64,000 nt of DNA from Thermococcus profundus (lineage in GTDB: Archaea; Methanobacteriota_B; Thermococci; Thermococcales; Thermococcaceae). Below are positions 1 through 9,484 of the stretch, in pieces. Under the pieces are notes generated by a model, which had not been told where the DNA came from, ran no database searches, and worked only from the letters and a program-made list of their open reading frames with translations. Position 1 is the first letter of the stretch. The number at the start of each line of letters is the position of its first letter. The stretch lies in contig NZ_CP014862.1 in NCBI RefSeq assembly GCF_002214585.1, positions 744,001-808,000 of the forward strand, in the 5' to 3' direction. The position numbers and the translations under genes were made by a program.

Positions 1-80
1 TTCCCCTTTCTAACCTGGTTTCTCCCGCGAACCCAATACCTTTTTAACCGGGGGACCAACCTAAGCATGGAGGTGAGACC

Positions 81-419
81 ATGGCCGAGGACATCGAGGA
101 GATCAGGAAGAGGAAGCTCATGGAGCTCCAGAAGAAGTACCTCGAACAGCAGAAAGCTCAGGAGGAGGCCATAAAGCAGGAAATGGAGCTTGAAGCTCAG
201 CTTGAGGCGATAATGCGGAAGATCCTCACCCCTGAGGCAAGGGAGAGGCTCGGTCGGGTTAAGCTCGTAAAGCCCGAACTTGCGAGGCAGGTCGAGCTCA
301 TACTGGTTCAGCTCTACCAGGCGGGCCAGATCAGGGAACCGATAGGTGATGATAAACTCAAGAGAATACTGGCACAGATCGATGCCAGGACTAGAAAGGA
401 GTTCCGTATCAAGTGGTAG
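81..419 (+). CDS. PDCD5-family DNA-binding protein
   Basis: A 112-residue protein rich in charged helices. It has a long Lys/Glu/Gln-rich N-terminal helix (residues 1-45) followed by a compact helical core (LTPEARERLG, then LARQVELILVQLYQAGQI) and a basic end (ARTRKEFRIKW). Length and the core motif fit the archaeal PDCD5-like family (PF01984), small nucleic-acid-binding proteins of uncertain role. The ATG follows a strong GGAGGTGAG site at 69-77. A TATA-like CTTTTTAACC lies near 42-51. The next gene starts 14 bp after the stop with its own RBS, so the two are probably co-transcribed just upstream of TFB. The family call is firm; the cellular role is not. Confidence 0.9.
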   Translation: MAEDIEEIRKRKLMELQKKYLEQQKAQEEAIKQEMELEAQLEAIMRKILTPEARERLGRVKLVKPELARQVELILVQLYQAGQIREPIGDDKLKRILAQIDARTRKEFRIKW

Positions 420-433
420 CGGAAGGTGACCGG

Positions 434-736
434 ATGGACGTCAAGAGGATCATAGAACTCCTCGATTCCAAAGGCGAGGTGAGCCTCGACACCTGGAAGG
501 CCGTCTCGGTTAAGAACAACCGGGATGGGACAGTGGATATTCTCTATCGCAACCTCCACCTTGGAAGCGATGAAGATCCGGTCTTCCTCTGGATATACGC
601 CAACCTAGTTGAAGACGGCGACGAAGACGTTAGGGTTCTCGAAAGGATAACCTTCAAGAGGGAGGATCTGGCGTGGATACTCCGCTACATCCCTGCCAAG
701 AAGAACGGGAAGAGAAACCCTGAGGAAGGTTTATAA
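434..736 (+). CDS. Conserved hypothetical protein
   Basis: A 100-residue soluble protein I cannot assign to a named family. It begins MDVKRIIELLDSKGEVSLDTW, which reads like a small helix followed by beta-strand segments (DGTVDILYRNLHL, VFLWIYANLVEDG). The ATG at 434 is chosen because GGAAGGTGAC at 421-430 sits just before it; a start at 413 would lie inside the upstream stop and has no RBS. It sits between the PDCD5-like gene and TFB and probably shares their transcript. Its stop codon (734-736) lies inside the TATA-like box used for TFB. Confidence 0.75.
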   Translation: MDVKRIIELLDSKGEVSLDTWKAVSVKNNRDGTVDILYRNLHLGSDEDPVFLWIYANLVEDGDEDVRVLERITFKREDLAWILRYIPAKKNGKRNPEEGL

Positions 737-738
737 GG
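730..738 (+). promoter_or_regulatory. TATA-like box for tfb
   Basis: TTTATAAGG at 730-738 lies about 36-44 bp before the GTG start of TFB at 774 and overlaps the stop codon of the preceding gene. Spacing is right for an archaeal TATA box with a short leader. Confidence 0.55.
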
Positions 739-773
739 CCTATCCCGATAGGGCCGGCCGTGGGGGTGTTTGA

Positions 774-1676
774 GTGAGTAAGAAGAGGGTCTGTCCTGTT
801 TGCGGCTCCACGGAGTTCATCTACGATCCAAGCAGGGGAGAGGTCGTCTGTAAGGTTTGCGGTTACGTTATTGAGGAGAACGTCGTTGATATGGGGCCCG
901 AGTGGAGGGCCTTTGATGCGAGCCAGAGGGAGAAGAGGGCACGCGCGGGCGCCCCAGAGAGCATACTCCTTCACGATAAGGGCCTCTCCACGGATATAGG
1001 AATAGACCGTTCCCTTACCGGCTTGATGAGGGAGAAGATGTACCGCCTGAGGAAGTGGCAGAGCCGCCTGAGGGTCAGCGACGCCGCCGAGAGAAACCTG
1101 GCCTTCGCCCTGAGCGAGCTGGACAGGCTGGCCAGCAACCTGCGCCTTCCGAGGCACGTTGAGGAGGAGGCCGCCCGTTTGTACCGTGAGGCCGTTAGAA
1201 AGGGCCTGATAAGGGGCCGCTCCATTGAGAGCGTCATAGCGGCCTGTGTCTACGCCGCCTGCAGGCTTCTCAAGATCCCCCGAACCCTTGATGAAATAGC
1301 TGAAGTTTCTCGCGTCGACAAAAAGGAGATAGGCAGAAGCTTTCGCTTCATAGCGAGACACCTCAACCTCACCCCAAAGAAGCTCTTCGTTAAGCCGACA
1401 GATTACGTCAGCAAGTTTGCAGATGAGCTGGGATTAAGTGAGAAGGTTAGAAAGAAGGCCATAGAGCTCCTTGAGGAGGCATACTCCCGGGGTTTAACCA
1501 GCGGGAAGAGCCCGGCCGGCCTCGTTGCGGCGGCGCTCTACATAGCCGGCCTCATGGAGGGGGAAAAGAGAACCCAGAGGGAAGTGGCCGAGGTGGCGAG
1601 GGTCACGGAGGTCACAGTCAGGAACAGGTACAAGGAGCTCATAGAAAAACTAAACCTGAAGGTGCCGATGGGCTGA
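774..1676 (+). CDS. tfb: Transcription initiation factor TFB
   Basis: A 300-residue TFIIB orthologue that bridges TBP/TATA DNA and RNA polymerase in archaeal initiation. The N-terminal zinc ribbon is intact: CPVCG at residues 7-11 and CKVCG at 26-30 give four Cys ligands. The B-reader/linker follows (GPEWRAFD, about 42-49), then two cyclin-like repeats of about 90 residues (roughly 105-195 and 200-295). The start is GTG at 774 with a GGGGGTG site just upstream. Its stop abuts the stop of convergent FEN-1 with no gap. Thermococcus species often carry two TFBs; this one, next to FEN-1, matches the arrangement I recall for TFB1 of T. kodakarensis. Confidence 0.97.
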   Translation: MSKKRVCPVCGSTEFIYDPSRGEVVCKVCGYVIEENVVDMGPEWRAFDASQREKRARAGAPESILLHDKGLSTDIGIDRSLTGLMREKMYRLRKWQSRLRVSDAAERNLAFALSELDRLASNLRLPRHVEEEAARLYREAVRKGLIRGRSIESVIAACVYAACRLLKIPRTLDEIAEVSRVDKKEIGRSFRFIARHLNLTPKKLFVKPTDYVSKFADELGLSEKVRKKAIELLEEAYSRGLTSGKSPAGLVAAALYIAGLMEGEKRTQREVAEVARVTEVTVRNRYKELIEKLNLKVPMG

Positions 1677-2696
1677 TCAGCCGAACCAGCTTTCCAGTGT
1701 CTTCTGCTTCCCCGCTTTTACTGCTTTCTTCAGTCTTTCAAGACCGTTCTTCACCCTCTCCTCGCTGAAATCGTGCTCGTCGCACAGGAACTTGAGGATT
1801 CTTTCTTCATCGGGCTCTCGCCACTTGAGCTCGTATTCGTCGGTAACCGGGGGATTGAGGAAGAACTCCTTTATGGCGTAGAGGTCGACCTCGCTCTCCT
1901 TCTGGTACCTGGCGAGGGGGTCTTTACTCCTCTTGACTATCGTCAGGGCCTTCTTTGGCCCGATGCCCTTTATCCCGCCGGGGTTGTAGTCGGTTCCTAT
2001 TAAAATCGCCATCTCGATGAGCTTCTCCCTGTCTATGCCTAGTTCTTTGAGCACCTCATCCAGAACGACCAGTTCGGGCTTGACATCGACGTAGACGTTC
2101 TTTCCGGGGAGCTTTCTCCTCCCGGTTATCGTGAGGTTTCTCACGAGCCTTGGGGCCCCGAAGAGGAGGGAGTCGTAGTCCTGACTGGCCGATGCGTAGA
2201 CCCTCTTTCTGGCCGCCATGTACGCCGCCTGGGCTTCTCCCTCGCTTGGGGCCTGTACAACGGGGATTCCCATAAGCTCCAGGAGTTTTTTGGCGTCGTT
2301 GATTAACCCTTCATTAACGCGCGTCGCCCTCATGGCGTACTTCTTGGCTTCTTCAAGGTCTCCCCTTTCTAGCGCTTCGTGCCACTTCTCTTCGGCCTCT
2401 TCTCGGGCTTCCCTTCTCTTTTCTATCTCCCTCTTCTTGAACTCAGGAGGTTTGCCGTCAAACACATAAGCGGGCTTCACCCCAGCTTCCATGAGGTTTA
2501 TGGTCCTGTAGAAAAAGCCGCTGAGGTGGGAGGTTATCCTTCCCTTTGAGTCCATTAGCGGTGTTCCATCGCGCTGCCTTATGATCGAGAGGAACTGGTA
2601 CATGGCGTTGAAGGCGTCGATAGCAACTTTTCTGCCGTAGAGGTTCTCGATTCCAATCTCCTTCCGAGGCACAAGCTCTCCGATCTGTACTCCCAT
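1677..2696 (-). CDS. fen: Flap endonuclease 1
   Basis: A 339-residue structure-specific nuclease that removes 5' flaps during Okazaki-fragment maturation and repair. The start is the ATG at 2696, preceded on the minus strand by a GGTGGGG site. It gives [14 protein letters not shown], the canonical N-terminus whose free end sits in the active site. The XPG N region (about 1-100) carries [11 protein letters not shown]; the XPG-I region carries [14 protein letters not shown] and the acidic YDSLLFG segment; [19 protein letters not shown] is the helix-hairpin-helix. The C-terminus ends QKTLESWFG, matching the PCNA-interacting (PIP) motif. A longer upstream reading has no RBS and would add about 28 unconserved residues. 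Confidence 0.97.
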   Translation of the reverse strand: MGVQIGELVPRKEIGIENLYGRKVAIDAFNAMYQFLSIIRQRDGTPLMDSKGRITSHLSGFFYRTINLMEAGVKPAYVFDGKPPEFKKREIEKRREAREEAEEKWHEALERGDLEEAKKYAMRATRVNEGLINDAKKLLELMGIPVVQAPSEGEAQAAYMAARKRVYASASQDYDSLLFGAPRLVRNLTITGRRKLPGKNVYVDVKPELVVLDEVLKELGIDREKLIEMAILIGTDYNPGGIKGIGPKKALTIVKRSKDPLARYQKESEVDLYAIKEFFLNPPVTDEYELKWREPDEERILKFLCDEHDFSEERVKNGLERLKKAVKAGKQKTLESWFG

Positions 2697-2761
2697 CCTT
2701 CCCCACCTAGAGAAAAGTTGGGATGAGGGATATTTAGCCTTTGCTTCTGCCCACATCCCCC

Positions 2762-3241
2762 TCATTGATTGGAGGACCACTGTTTATTTATTCCATGCTC
2801 AATAATGAACCTCTCCTCCTCTGAGATCCTCCGCCTCTCCTGGACGTATATCCATCCGAGGACGAATATTACGGCCGCCATGCTAATCAACGTCTGCCAT
2901 CCCAGGGCGTTGTAGTCCGCGGTTATAACCAGCTTTCTGACTATGGCCACAACGCCGAGTTCGGCCACGCGGCGCATGCTGACGTGGTGCTCCTTGATGT
3001 AGAGGGAGAGCAACTCAAAGAGCTCCAGGAGGATTATGACGAGGAGGAACTCGTGGAGCGCCTCCTCCACGTCGGTGCCGTGGAGCATGATAAGCGTGAG
3101 GTCGTAGAGCATGTATGCAACGTAAGCCATGGTGAGGAGTGCCAGGATTATCACGACCAGGTCAAACGCAAGGGACATCCACTTGAGTGCCGCAGTCTGA
3201 AGGGGGGTCAGCTCTCTCTTTGGCTTTTCGATTATCCCCAT
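2762..3241 (-). CDS. PsiE-family membrane protein
   Basis: A 159-residue integral membrane protein with four predicted helices: about 22-48, 62-82, 98-115 (around [11 protein letters not shown]) and 118-135 ([15 protein letters not shown]). The layout resembles the phosphate-starvation-inducible PsiE family, whose function is unknown. The C-terminus is charged and cytosolic. A TATA-like GGATTTAAACC (minus strand, near 3270) precedes it. FEN-1 starts 65 bp downstream in the same direction, so the two could share a transcript. Family assignment is by overall pattern. Confidence 0.75.
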   Translation of the reverse strand: MGIIEKPKRELTPLQTAALKWMSLAFDLVVIILALLTMAYVAYMLYDLTLIMLHGTDVEEALHEFLLVIILLELFELLSLYIKEHHVSMRRVAELGVVAIVRKLVITADYNALGWQTLISMAAVIFVLGWIYVQERRRISEEERFIIEHGINKQWSSNQ

Positions 3242-3388
3242 TAGACCACCCTAACTGATTGCATCCCTTGGTTTAAATCCTTTTTTGCCTTTAACGGCTG
3301 TCGATTCAATCATCGTCAAAATGAGAAGGGAAAGGTTTTAACGGCTTTCACAGACGTAAAACTGTAAATGTCATCTGAGGTGATAGAG

Positions 3389-4786
3389 ATGGTTGACCAG
3401 AACATAGTTGCCCTGTTCAGACCGAAGAGCATCGCCGTTATCGGCGCTTCAGAAAAACCTGGCAAAATCGGATACGCTGTCATGAAAAACCTCGTTGAGT
3501 ACGGCTATGAGGGCAAGATCTACCCTGTCAACATCAAAGGGGTAGAGATTGAGATAAACGGAAGGAAGTTCAAGTCCTACAAGAGCATCCTCGACGTTCC
3601 GGACGAGGTTGATATGGCCGTCATCGTCGTCCCGGCCAAGTTCGTTCCCCAGGTGGTTGAGGAGTGCGGAAAGAAGGGCGTCAAAGTTCTCCCGATAATC
3701 AGCTCTGGATTCGGTGAGCTCGGCCCAGAGGGCAAGAAGGTTGAGGAGCAGCTCGTCGAGACTGCCCGCAAGTACGGCATGAGAATCCTCGGCCCGAACA
3801 TCTTCGGCGTCGTCTACACCCCCAAGAAGCTCAACGCCACCTTCGGCCCGACCGACGTCATGCCGGGCAAGCTCGCCCTCATCAGCCAGAGCGGTGCCCT
3901 CGGTATAGCCCTTATGGGCTGGACCATCCTTGAGAAGGTTGGCCTCTCGGCGGTTGTCAGCATTGGAAACAAGAGCGACATCGATGATGCGGACCTGCTT
4001 GAGTACTTCGAGGATGATGAGAACACCAATGCAATCCTCATCTACATGGAGGGCGTTAAGGACGGAAGGAAGTTCATGGATGCAGCTAAGAAGGTCAGCA
4101 TGAAGAAGCCTATAATCATCATAAAGGCCGGAAGGAGCGAGCGCGGTGCCAAGGCCGCAGCTTCCCACACCGGTTCACTCGCCGGTTCAGACAAGATATA
4201 CGAGGCCGCGTTCAAGCAGAGCGGCGTACTCAGAGCTCTTACCATCGGAGAAGCCTTTGACTGGGCGAGAACACTCAGCAACCTCCCAGAGCCCGAGGGA
4301 GAGAACGTGGTCATACTCACCAACGGCGGTGGAATAGGCGTTATGGCCACCGATGCCGCCGAGGAGGAGGGACTTCACCTCTACGACAACCTCGAGGACC
4401 TCAAGATCTTCGCCAACCACATGCCGCCCTTCGGAAGCTACAAGAACCCGGTCGATTTAACCGGTATGGCCGGAGCAGAGGCCTATGAGGGAGCCGTCCG
4501 CGATGCACTCGCCAACCCGAACATGCACAGCATAGCCGTCCTCTACTGCCAGACAGCGGTCCTCGACCCAAGGGACCTAGCAAAGATAGTCATCCGCGAG
4601 TACAACGAGAGCGGAAGGAAGAAGCCGCTCGTGGTAGCCATCGTCGGCGGCATAGAGGCCAAGGAAGCCATTGACATGCTCAACGAGGAGGGCATTCCGG
4701 CCTATCCGGAGCCGGAGAGGGCCATCAAGTCCCTCGCGGCCCTCTACAAGTGGAGCAACTGGAAGAAGAAGCAGAAGAAGGAGTGA
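3389..4786 (+). CDS. Acetate-CoA ligase (ADP-forming), alpha subunit
   Basis: A 465-residue alpha subunit of ADP-forming acyl-CoA synthetase. In peptide- and sugar-fermenting Thermococcales this enzyme converts acyl-CoA, ADP and Pi to the acid, CoA and ATP. The CoA-binding Rossmann domain starts SIAVIGASEKPGKIGYAV. The succinyl-CoA-synthetase-like domains follow, with the phosphohistidine in AAASHTGSLAGSD (His260 from this start). The ATG at 3389 is preferred because GAGGTGAT at 3377-3384 sits just before it; an ATG at 3368 would place that RBS inside the gene. No beta subunit (ATP-grasp) gene is adjacent, as is usual for these scattered subunits, so the substrate class cannot be read from context. 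A TATA-like GGTTTTAACG lies near 3334. Confidence 0.95.
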   Translation: MVDQNIVALFRPKSIAVIGASEKPGKIGYAVMKNLVEYGYEGKIYPVNIKGVEIEINGRKFKSYKSILDVPDEVDMAVIVVPAKFVPQVVEECGKKGVKVLPIISSGFGELGPEGKKVEEQLVETARKYGMRILGPNIFGVVYTPKKLNATFGPTDVMPGKLALISQSGALGIALMGWTILEKVGLSAVVSIGNKSDIDDADLLEYFEDDENTNAILIYMEGVKDGRKFMDAAKKVSMKKPIIIIKAGRSERGAKAAASHTGSLAGSDKIYEAAFKQSGVLRALTIGEAFDWARTLSNLPEPEGENVVILTNGGGIGVMATDAAEEEGLHLYDNLEDLKIFANHMPPFGSYKNPVDLTGMAGAEAYEGAVRDALANPNMHSIAVLYCQTAVLDPRDLAKIVIREYNESGRKKPLVVAIVGGIEAKEAIDMLNEEGIPAYPEPERAIKSLAALYKWSNWKKKQKKE

Positions 4787-4860
4787 ATCTCCTCTTCTCT
4801 TTTCTGGATATTTTACCCAAAGATTTTTATGTGCATCAGGAGTAATATTTGTGATGTCCT

Positions 4861-5463
4861 ATGTACAGGAAAATAGTTTACGTTCTGGGATTTTTGCTGT
4901 TATCCCTGGGTGCAGTCCTAACGGCAACTTACAGTCCAGCAAACTGCGGCGGCCTGGCCTGCATGCTTCCATCATCCGTACTCTTTGACGCAAACTTGAA
5001 CACAACTCCCGAACTCGCCTCTTCTGGGGGAGGTTTTGTCTTTACCTCGAATTACTCACTGAACGTCTCAAGATTTGTCGTGGTTCTAGACTCTCCCGCG
5101 GGGACTTCGTTCCACATCGAGAATGACGCTCTGGTTCTAGAAAGCGGTCCACTGAAGAACCTGACCTTCATCTATTCCAACGGAACCCTTGAAATCCGGA
5201 GAGATGAAAGGGGAAAGAAGCCTGTGAATCTTCGGCGGCTGATCTTCAGAAAGGGCCTCAAAGTGGAGTCCCTGACCGTTTACGGCGATCCGAGGGAGTA
5301 CCTTGACTTCGAGTACTGCTCCAAGCACTTCGATGAGCTCAAGAGGGAGTGCGAGGAGAGCGGTTCTCCCGCGTATCAGCTCTACTCTGGTCTTCTTCTG
5401 ATGGTTTTCGGCCTTGCGGTCTTTGGCTTCGGCATGCTACGGGGAGTTCCTGAAGTGATTTAA
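4861..5463 (+). CDS. Hypothetical membrane-anchored exported protein
   Basis: A 200-residue protein not assigned to a family. It has an N-terminal hydrophobic segment (about 5-23), a roughly 150-residue outer domain and a C-terminal hydrophobic segment (about 176-193, LLLMVFGLAVFGFGML), so both ends appear membrane-anchored. The outer region carries Cys29/Cys34 and a second Cys pair near 153 and 164, which could form disulfides, plus several N-x-S/T sequons (NTT, NYS, NVS, NLT, NGT). ATTTTTATG near 4825 is a plausible TATA box. The only RBS hint is weak (GTGATG). Confidence 0.7.
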   Translation: MYRKIVYVLGFLLLSLGAVLTATYSPANCGGLACMLPSSVLFDANLNTTPELASSGGGFVFTSNYSLNVSRFVVVLDSPAGTSFHIENDALVLESGPLKNLTFIYSNGTLEIRRDERGKKPVNLRRLIFRKGLKVESLTVYGDPREYLDFEYCSKHFDELKRECEESGSPAYQLYSGLLLMVFGLAVFGFGMLRGVPEVI

Positions 5464-5496
5464 GCCCTTCCCCCAATTTTATTGTCGGGTGGTCTC

Positions 5497-6204
5497 ATGC
5501 TCATAACCCTGATGAGCGATATTCACTCCAACTGGGAGGCCCTTCAGGCGGTCTGGAAGGAGGTTAGAAAAGCGGATGTGATACTCTGCATGGGTGATTT
5601 GGTCGGCTACGGAGCGAATCCAAACGAGGTCGTGGAGTTCGTCAGGGAGCAGATGGAGAAGAGGGAGTTCCTCTGCGTCCGGGGCAACCACGACAACGCG
5701 ATAGCCTTCGGAGCGGAGTGGGGCTTCAACCCCTACGCGAGGGAAGCGGTTCGGTGGCACCAGCGGGTCATGGGCATTGAGAACCTTGATTTCCTGAGGA
5801 GGCTCCCAGTGAGACAACTGTTCACCGACGACACCGGGAGGAGCTACCTTCTCATCCACGGCTCGCCAAGGGCACCTCTCGATGAGTATCTCTTCCCCTG
5901 GCTTCCGGATAGCGAGTTTAACTCCGTTTTGAGCTACGTAAGGCAGGACGATCTCCTTGTCGGCCACACTCACGTCCCAATGCTGAAGCTGATAGGGGAG
6001 AGACGCATCATCAACCCCGGTGGTGTTGGTCAGCCAAGGGACGGGGACTGGAGGGCTGCTTACGCCATCATAGACACGGAAGAGGAACCGCCGGATAACG
6101 TGGAGTTCCGCAGGGTGGAATACGATGTGGAAGAAGCGGCGAGGAAGATAGTGGAGGCGGGCCTTCCGCGGTTCCTCGCGGACAGGCTCTTTGAGGGCTA
6201 TTAA
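5497..6204 (+). CDS. Metallophosphoesterase (YfcE/calcineurin-like)
   Basis: A 235-residue calcineurin-like phosphoesterase. All binuclear-metal motifs are visible: SDIHSN (D-x-H) near the N-terminus, GDLVGYG, GNHDN, HGSPR and GHTHVPM, followed by NPGGVGQPRDGD. This is the typical small phosphodiesterase/protein-phosphatase-like subgroup; the substrate cannot be told. The ATG at 5497 is used because GGGTGGT lies just before it; an in-frame TTG at 5482 has no such site. Its last 4 bases overlap the end of the convergent PRC-barrel gene. Confidence 0.93.
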   Translation: MLITLMSDIHSNWEALQAVWKEVRKADVILCMGDLVGYGANPNEVVEFVREQMEKREFLCVRGNHDNAIAFGAEWGFNPYAREAVRWHQRVMGIENLDFLRRLPVRQLFTDDTGRSYLLIHGSPRAPLDEYLFPWLPDSEFNSVLSYVRQDDLLVGHTHVPMLKLIGERRIINPGGVGQPRDGDWRAAYAIIDTEEEPPDNVEFRRVEYDVEEAARKIVEAGLPRFLADRLFEGY

Positions 6205-6485
6205 CGGTGCCTTATACCGCGGAGCTTGGACTTAACCGCGAGCTTGTTGGAGTCGATGATGATCACCTCACCTATGCTCCTAACTGCGCTCACCGGTATC
6301 AGAAGGAGCCCCTCGTGATCGGTGACGAACTCGCTGGTGTCGAGGTCTTCGTCGGGCTCGGCCACGATGACGAGAAGCTCTCCAGTTTCCTCATCGAAGC
6401 TGAGGTCGTAGACCCAGCCGAGTCTTACACCCGTATCTGTAATCAGCTCCACATCCCTGAGCTTTGAGGCGAGGATCTTTACCAT
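6201..6485 (-). CDS. PRC-barrel domain protein
   Basis: A 94-residue single-domain protein: ASKLRDVELITDTGVRLGWVYDLSFDEETGELLVIV, then a hydrophobic strand and IGEVIIIDSNKL. This is the small beta-barrel PRC fold seen in RimM and in stand-alone archaeal proteins proposed to bind RNA or partner proteins. The start follows GGGGTGA on the minus strand. A TATA-like GTTTTATACG lies near 6525-6534. It overlaps the convergent phosphoesterase gene by 4 bp. Confidence 0.88.
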   Translation of the reverse strand: MVKILASKLRDVELITDTGVRLGWVYDLSFDEETGELLVIVAEPDEDLDTSEFVTDHEGLLLIPVSAVRSIGEVIIIDSNKLAVKSKLRGIRHR

Positions 6486-6615
6486 CTTCTTTCACCCCTT
6501 GTTTTATGCACATTCCTTTGTGGATTTAATCGTATAAAACTTTTCCGATGTCTTTATACCGACGGAATTCAGGGAAAGTCTTTCCCACAAAAGCAAAGGA
6601 GAAAAAGCAGGGAGT

Positions 6616-8508
6616 TCAGATCCCGGCTCCAATGTCCTCCGCGATGTCCGGGAGGTCGAGGGTGAGGAGCTTGACCTTGGTCGGGATTCCGTCCCTGCTC
6701 CAGCCCCTTGCCTGGTAGTATTCATCCAGCATCCTGTCGAGCTCCCAGGGCGGGACGTGCAGGCCCTTGCTGACTCCCTCTGGGATCGGCTCCCACATGA
6801 TCCTGTACGGGAGCGTGTCGTCCTTCCTGCTGAAGCCCTCCCTGACGTTGAATGCCCTTGCGACGTTCATGATCCTCTCTCCGACGGTTATTATCTCGGC
6901 CTCGCTCATGTGCATTCCGGTCACTGCCTCAATGAGCTCCGGGAAGCCCTCGAGGAAGTACATGTGCCTTGAGAACTTGCACACTCCAAGGGCATCGTAG
7001 ACCGCCATGAGGTTCTCGTGAACGGCTATCTCGTATCCCTTGTTCTCGCCCTTCGTCCTGTCGATTCCGTCGAACTTCCACCACTTGCCGACGAGCTCGG
7101 TTCCGTAGGCTCCGGCAGTTAGGTGGTCGGCACCGCGGACGCTGACGGCGAACGCTAAAGCCATTCCCTTTATGCCGCGGACGTCGTAAGCGGGCGGCTC
7201 CATTCCCTTGACGTGCATGGCGAACTTCCAGCTCTCCTTTCCAAGCCTCTCGCTGGCCCTCTTGACACCATCGGCGAGGAGCTTTCCGAGGTTGCCCTCG
7301 CGGTAGGCCATCTTTCTGAGGGCCTCAACGGCTGCCTCACCGTTGCCGAAGGTGAGCTCTATGCCGTCCGTGTCTTCCTTGGTGAGGAGACCGCGCTCAT
7401 AAGCTTCCATTGCCCAAGCTATCGTGACACCGGCCGAGATGGTGTCGAGGCCGAGCTGATCCGCGAGGTAGTTGAGGTAGGCAACGGTTTCAAAGTCGTC
7501 TATCTCAAGCACACCGCCGAATGAGTAGAGGGTCTCGTACTCGGGACCGTCGACCTCAAAGGTTCCCCACTTCTGGCTCTCAACGTGGACGTACTGGCTG
7601 CACGGCTTGTTACAGAGCGGGCACGGCTTCCTTCCCTTCCTGTACTTCGGTGCCCAGAAGTAGGGGTCTATGCCGATGTGCTCCCTGCCCTCCTCCTTGG
7701 CCTTCTCGTAGGCCTTCTTGAAGAAGCCCATCTGCCAGTTCCTGACCGGGAAGGTGCCCCTCTCGCGGTTCATCCAGTCGAGGAACTCGCCGCTTCCGTA
7801 GTCCATGTCGGCCTTGGTAGCCGGGTGGTCCTTGAAGATGAGCGCCCACTTCTTTATCAGCTCGCGGAGCTTCTCTGGATTAGCTATCGGAACCTTCTTG
7901 CTTCCCTTTACAAGTATTCCCTTGAGCTTCTTGCTTCCGAGAACTGCACCCGGACCGCCTCTGGCGGCCTGCCTGTCGTCGGTCTCGATTATCGAGATGA
8001 GGCTTAGCCTCTCGCCGGCGGGACCGATGAAAGCGGTAGCGTAGCCGGGATACTCTTCCTTGGCCTTGCTCCTGGCCTCTCCGGTGGTGAGGCCCCAGTA
8101 GCCGTCGGCCGGGACTATCTTTACCTCGTCATCGTTGATAACGAGGAGAACGGGTTCATCGCTCTGCCCCTCAATGATGAGCATGTCGTAGCCGGCTCTC
8201 TTGAGCTGAACTCCGAGCTCGGCACCGGCCATAGATCTGCCGTAGCCGCCTGTGAGCGGGCTCTTGAAGTTGAAAGCGGTCTTTGAACCGGTTCCGATTC
8301 CGGTGTCAACGAAGAGACCGGGGGTTATTATCATCTTGTTCTCCGGCCCGAGCGGGTCCGCTCCTTTCGGAACCTCGTCGTAGAGAATCCTGGTTCCAAA
8401 ACCGACACCGCCGAGGTACTTCCTCGGGAAGCCCTCTGGGAGCGGTTCGACTTTGGTCTCTTTGGTAGTCAAGTTGACCCTAAGGATCTTTCCCCAGTAT
8501 CCACTCAT
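6616..8508 (-). CDS. Tungsten-containing aldehyde ferredoxin oxidoreductase family protein
   Basis: A 630-residue member of the AOR family, which oxidises aldehydes to acids with a tungstopterin and passes electrons to ferredoxin. The N-terminal domain begins SGYWGKILRVNLTT. The [4Fe-4S] ligands are Cys296, Cys299, Cys303 (CPLCNKPC) and Cys510 (LGVCKFS), the AOR spacing pattern. ARGGPGAVLGSKKLK and the DxxGxC-like pterin region (YDALGVC) are present. Length falls between P. furiosus AOR (about 605) and GAPOR (about 653). I cannot place it among AOR, FOR, WOR4 or WOR5 without alignment. It stands alone, with 207 bp upstream and a TATA-like GGTTTATTAG near 8545-8554. No ferredoxin or maturation gene is adjacent. 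Confidence 0.93.
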   Translation of the reverse strand: MSGYWGKILRVNLTTKETKVEPLPEGFPRKYLGGVGFGTRILYDEVPKGADPLGPENKMIITPGLFVDTGIGTGSKTAFNFKSPLTGGYGRSMAGAELGVQLKRAGYDMLIIEGQSDEPVLLVINDDEVKIVPADGYWGLTTGEARSKAKEEYPGYATAFIGPAGERLSLISIIETDDRQAARGGPGAVLGSKKLKGILVKGSKKVPIANPEKLRELIKKWALIFKDHPATKADMDYGSGEFLDWMNRERGTFPVRNWQMGFFKKAYEKAKEEGREHIGIDPYFWAPKYRKGRKPCPLCNKPCSQYVHVESQKWGTFEVDGPEYETLYSFGGVLEIDDFETVAYLNYLADQLGLDTISAGVTIAWAMEAYERGLLTKEDTDGIELTFGNGEAAVEALRKMAYREGNLGKLLADGVKRASERLGKESWKFAMHVKGMEPPAYDVRGIKGMALAFAVSVRGADHLTAGAYGTELVGKWWKFDGIDRTKGENKGYEIAVHENLMAVYDALGVCKFSRHMYFLEGFPELIEAVTGMHMSEAEIITVGERIMNVARAFNVREGFSRKDDTLPYRIMWEPIPEGVSKGLHVPPWELDRMLDEYYQARGWSRDGIPTKVKLLTLDLPDIAEDIGAGI

Positions 8509-8716
8509 ATAAGATCACCCACGCTCAGTAATGTGCAGGTTCTAATAAACCTTTTGGGTTCACAGAGAGCTTTAATTCTCTCCAGATCTGAAAACACTCC
8601 CGTTTAACGAAAAAGGCCAAATAAGCTTCCATATTTAGCGCCGGCACATGAAAGAGTTTTCGGGCTCTGGTGAAAGAGCGAAAATTCTTGCATGAAAAAT
8701 TGATAAACCCGAAAAT

Positions 8717-9478
8717 TCAGAGCTTCCACGGCTCAAGGGATATCCCCCTATCGTTCAGAAACTGAGTCACCTTATCTACCTCTTTCTCGTCCTCTGCAAA
8801 GATTATCAGCCCTATGTACTTCCCAAAGCCCTTTGGGGACGAGTGTATCCTGACGTTGAATTCCTCCAGGGCTTCTTTGAGGAGAGGGGCCAGTTTGCTC
8901 TCGTCGGTTATCTCCGCCAAAAACTTCCTCTGGACGAACTTCCTCTTTCCAAGCCTCGGGAGAACCTCCTTTTCGAGCATTGCCTTCATCTCCCTCGGCA
9001 TGCCTGGGAGGACGAATATCTTAACGCCATCGTGCTCAATGAAAGCCCCCGGCGCGGCACCTTCGGTGTTCTCAAGCGGCTCCGCCCCCTCCGGCAGGTA
9101 GGTCATCTTCCTCCGGCCCTCGTTGAGGTTTGGATCGTCTATGTATCCCTCCCTATAAAGCTTCTCGTAGAAGACCTTTATCCTCTCTAGACACTCCTCA
9201 CATTGGACTAGCTTTCTCTCAAGTGCCTCAGCAACAGCCAGCATTGTAACGTCGTCGTGGGTCGGCCCGAGGCCGCCTGAGATGACGAGGACTTCAGGTT
9301 TTCTGCCGAGTATCTCCATAACAGCTACCTTTATCTCCTCAACGTCATCGCCAACCGTTGTTATCCTCCTCACCCAGTAACCCCTCTCCGTCAGCTTTGA
9401 TGCTATGAACGCCGCGTTGCTGTCAACGGTGTTGCCGCTCAAAAGCTCATCTCCGATGGTCAAAATCTCAGCGAACAT
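8717..9478 (-). CDS. CinA-like molybdopterin-binding-fold protein
   Basis: A 253-residue protein of the CinA N-terminal family (COG1058). It has EILTIGDELLSGNTVDSN at the start, SGGLGPTHDDVT (the MoCF-type motif) near residue 68, and PEGAEPLENTEGAAPG plus LPGMPREMK further on. The family includes NMN deamidase-related and ADP-ribose pyrophosphatase-like CinA proteins; this form lacks the C-terminal deamidase domain. It starts 6 bp after the IPK stop with a GGTGAGG site, so it is translated from the IPK transcript. Confidence 0.9.
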   Translation of the reverse strand: MFAEILTIGDELLSGNTVDSNAAFIASKLTERGYWVRRITTVGDDVEEIKVAVMEILGRKPEVLVISGGLGPTHDDVTMLAVAEALERKLVQCEECLERIKVFYEKLYREGYIDDPNLNEGRRKMTYLPEGAEPLENTEGAAPGAFIEHDGVKIFVLPGMPREMKAMLEKEVLPRLGKRKFVQRKFLAEITDESKLAPLLKEALEEFNVRIHSSPKGFGKYIGLIIFAEDEKEVDKVTQFLNDRGISLEPWKL

Positions 9479-9484
9479 CTGGCC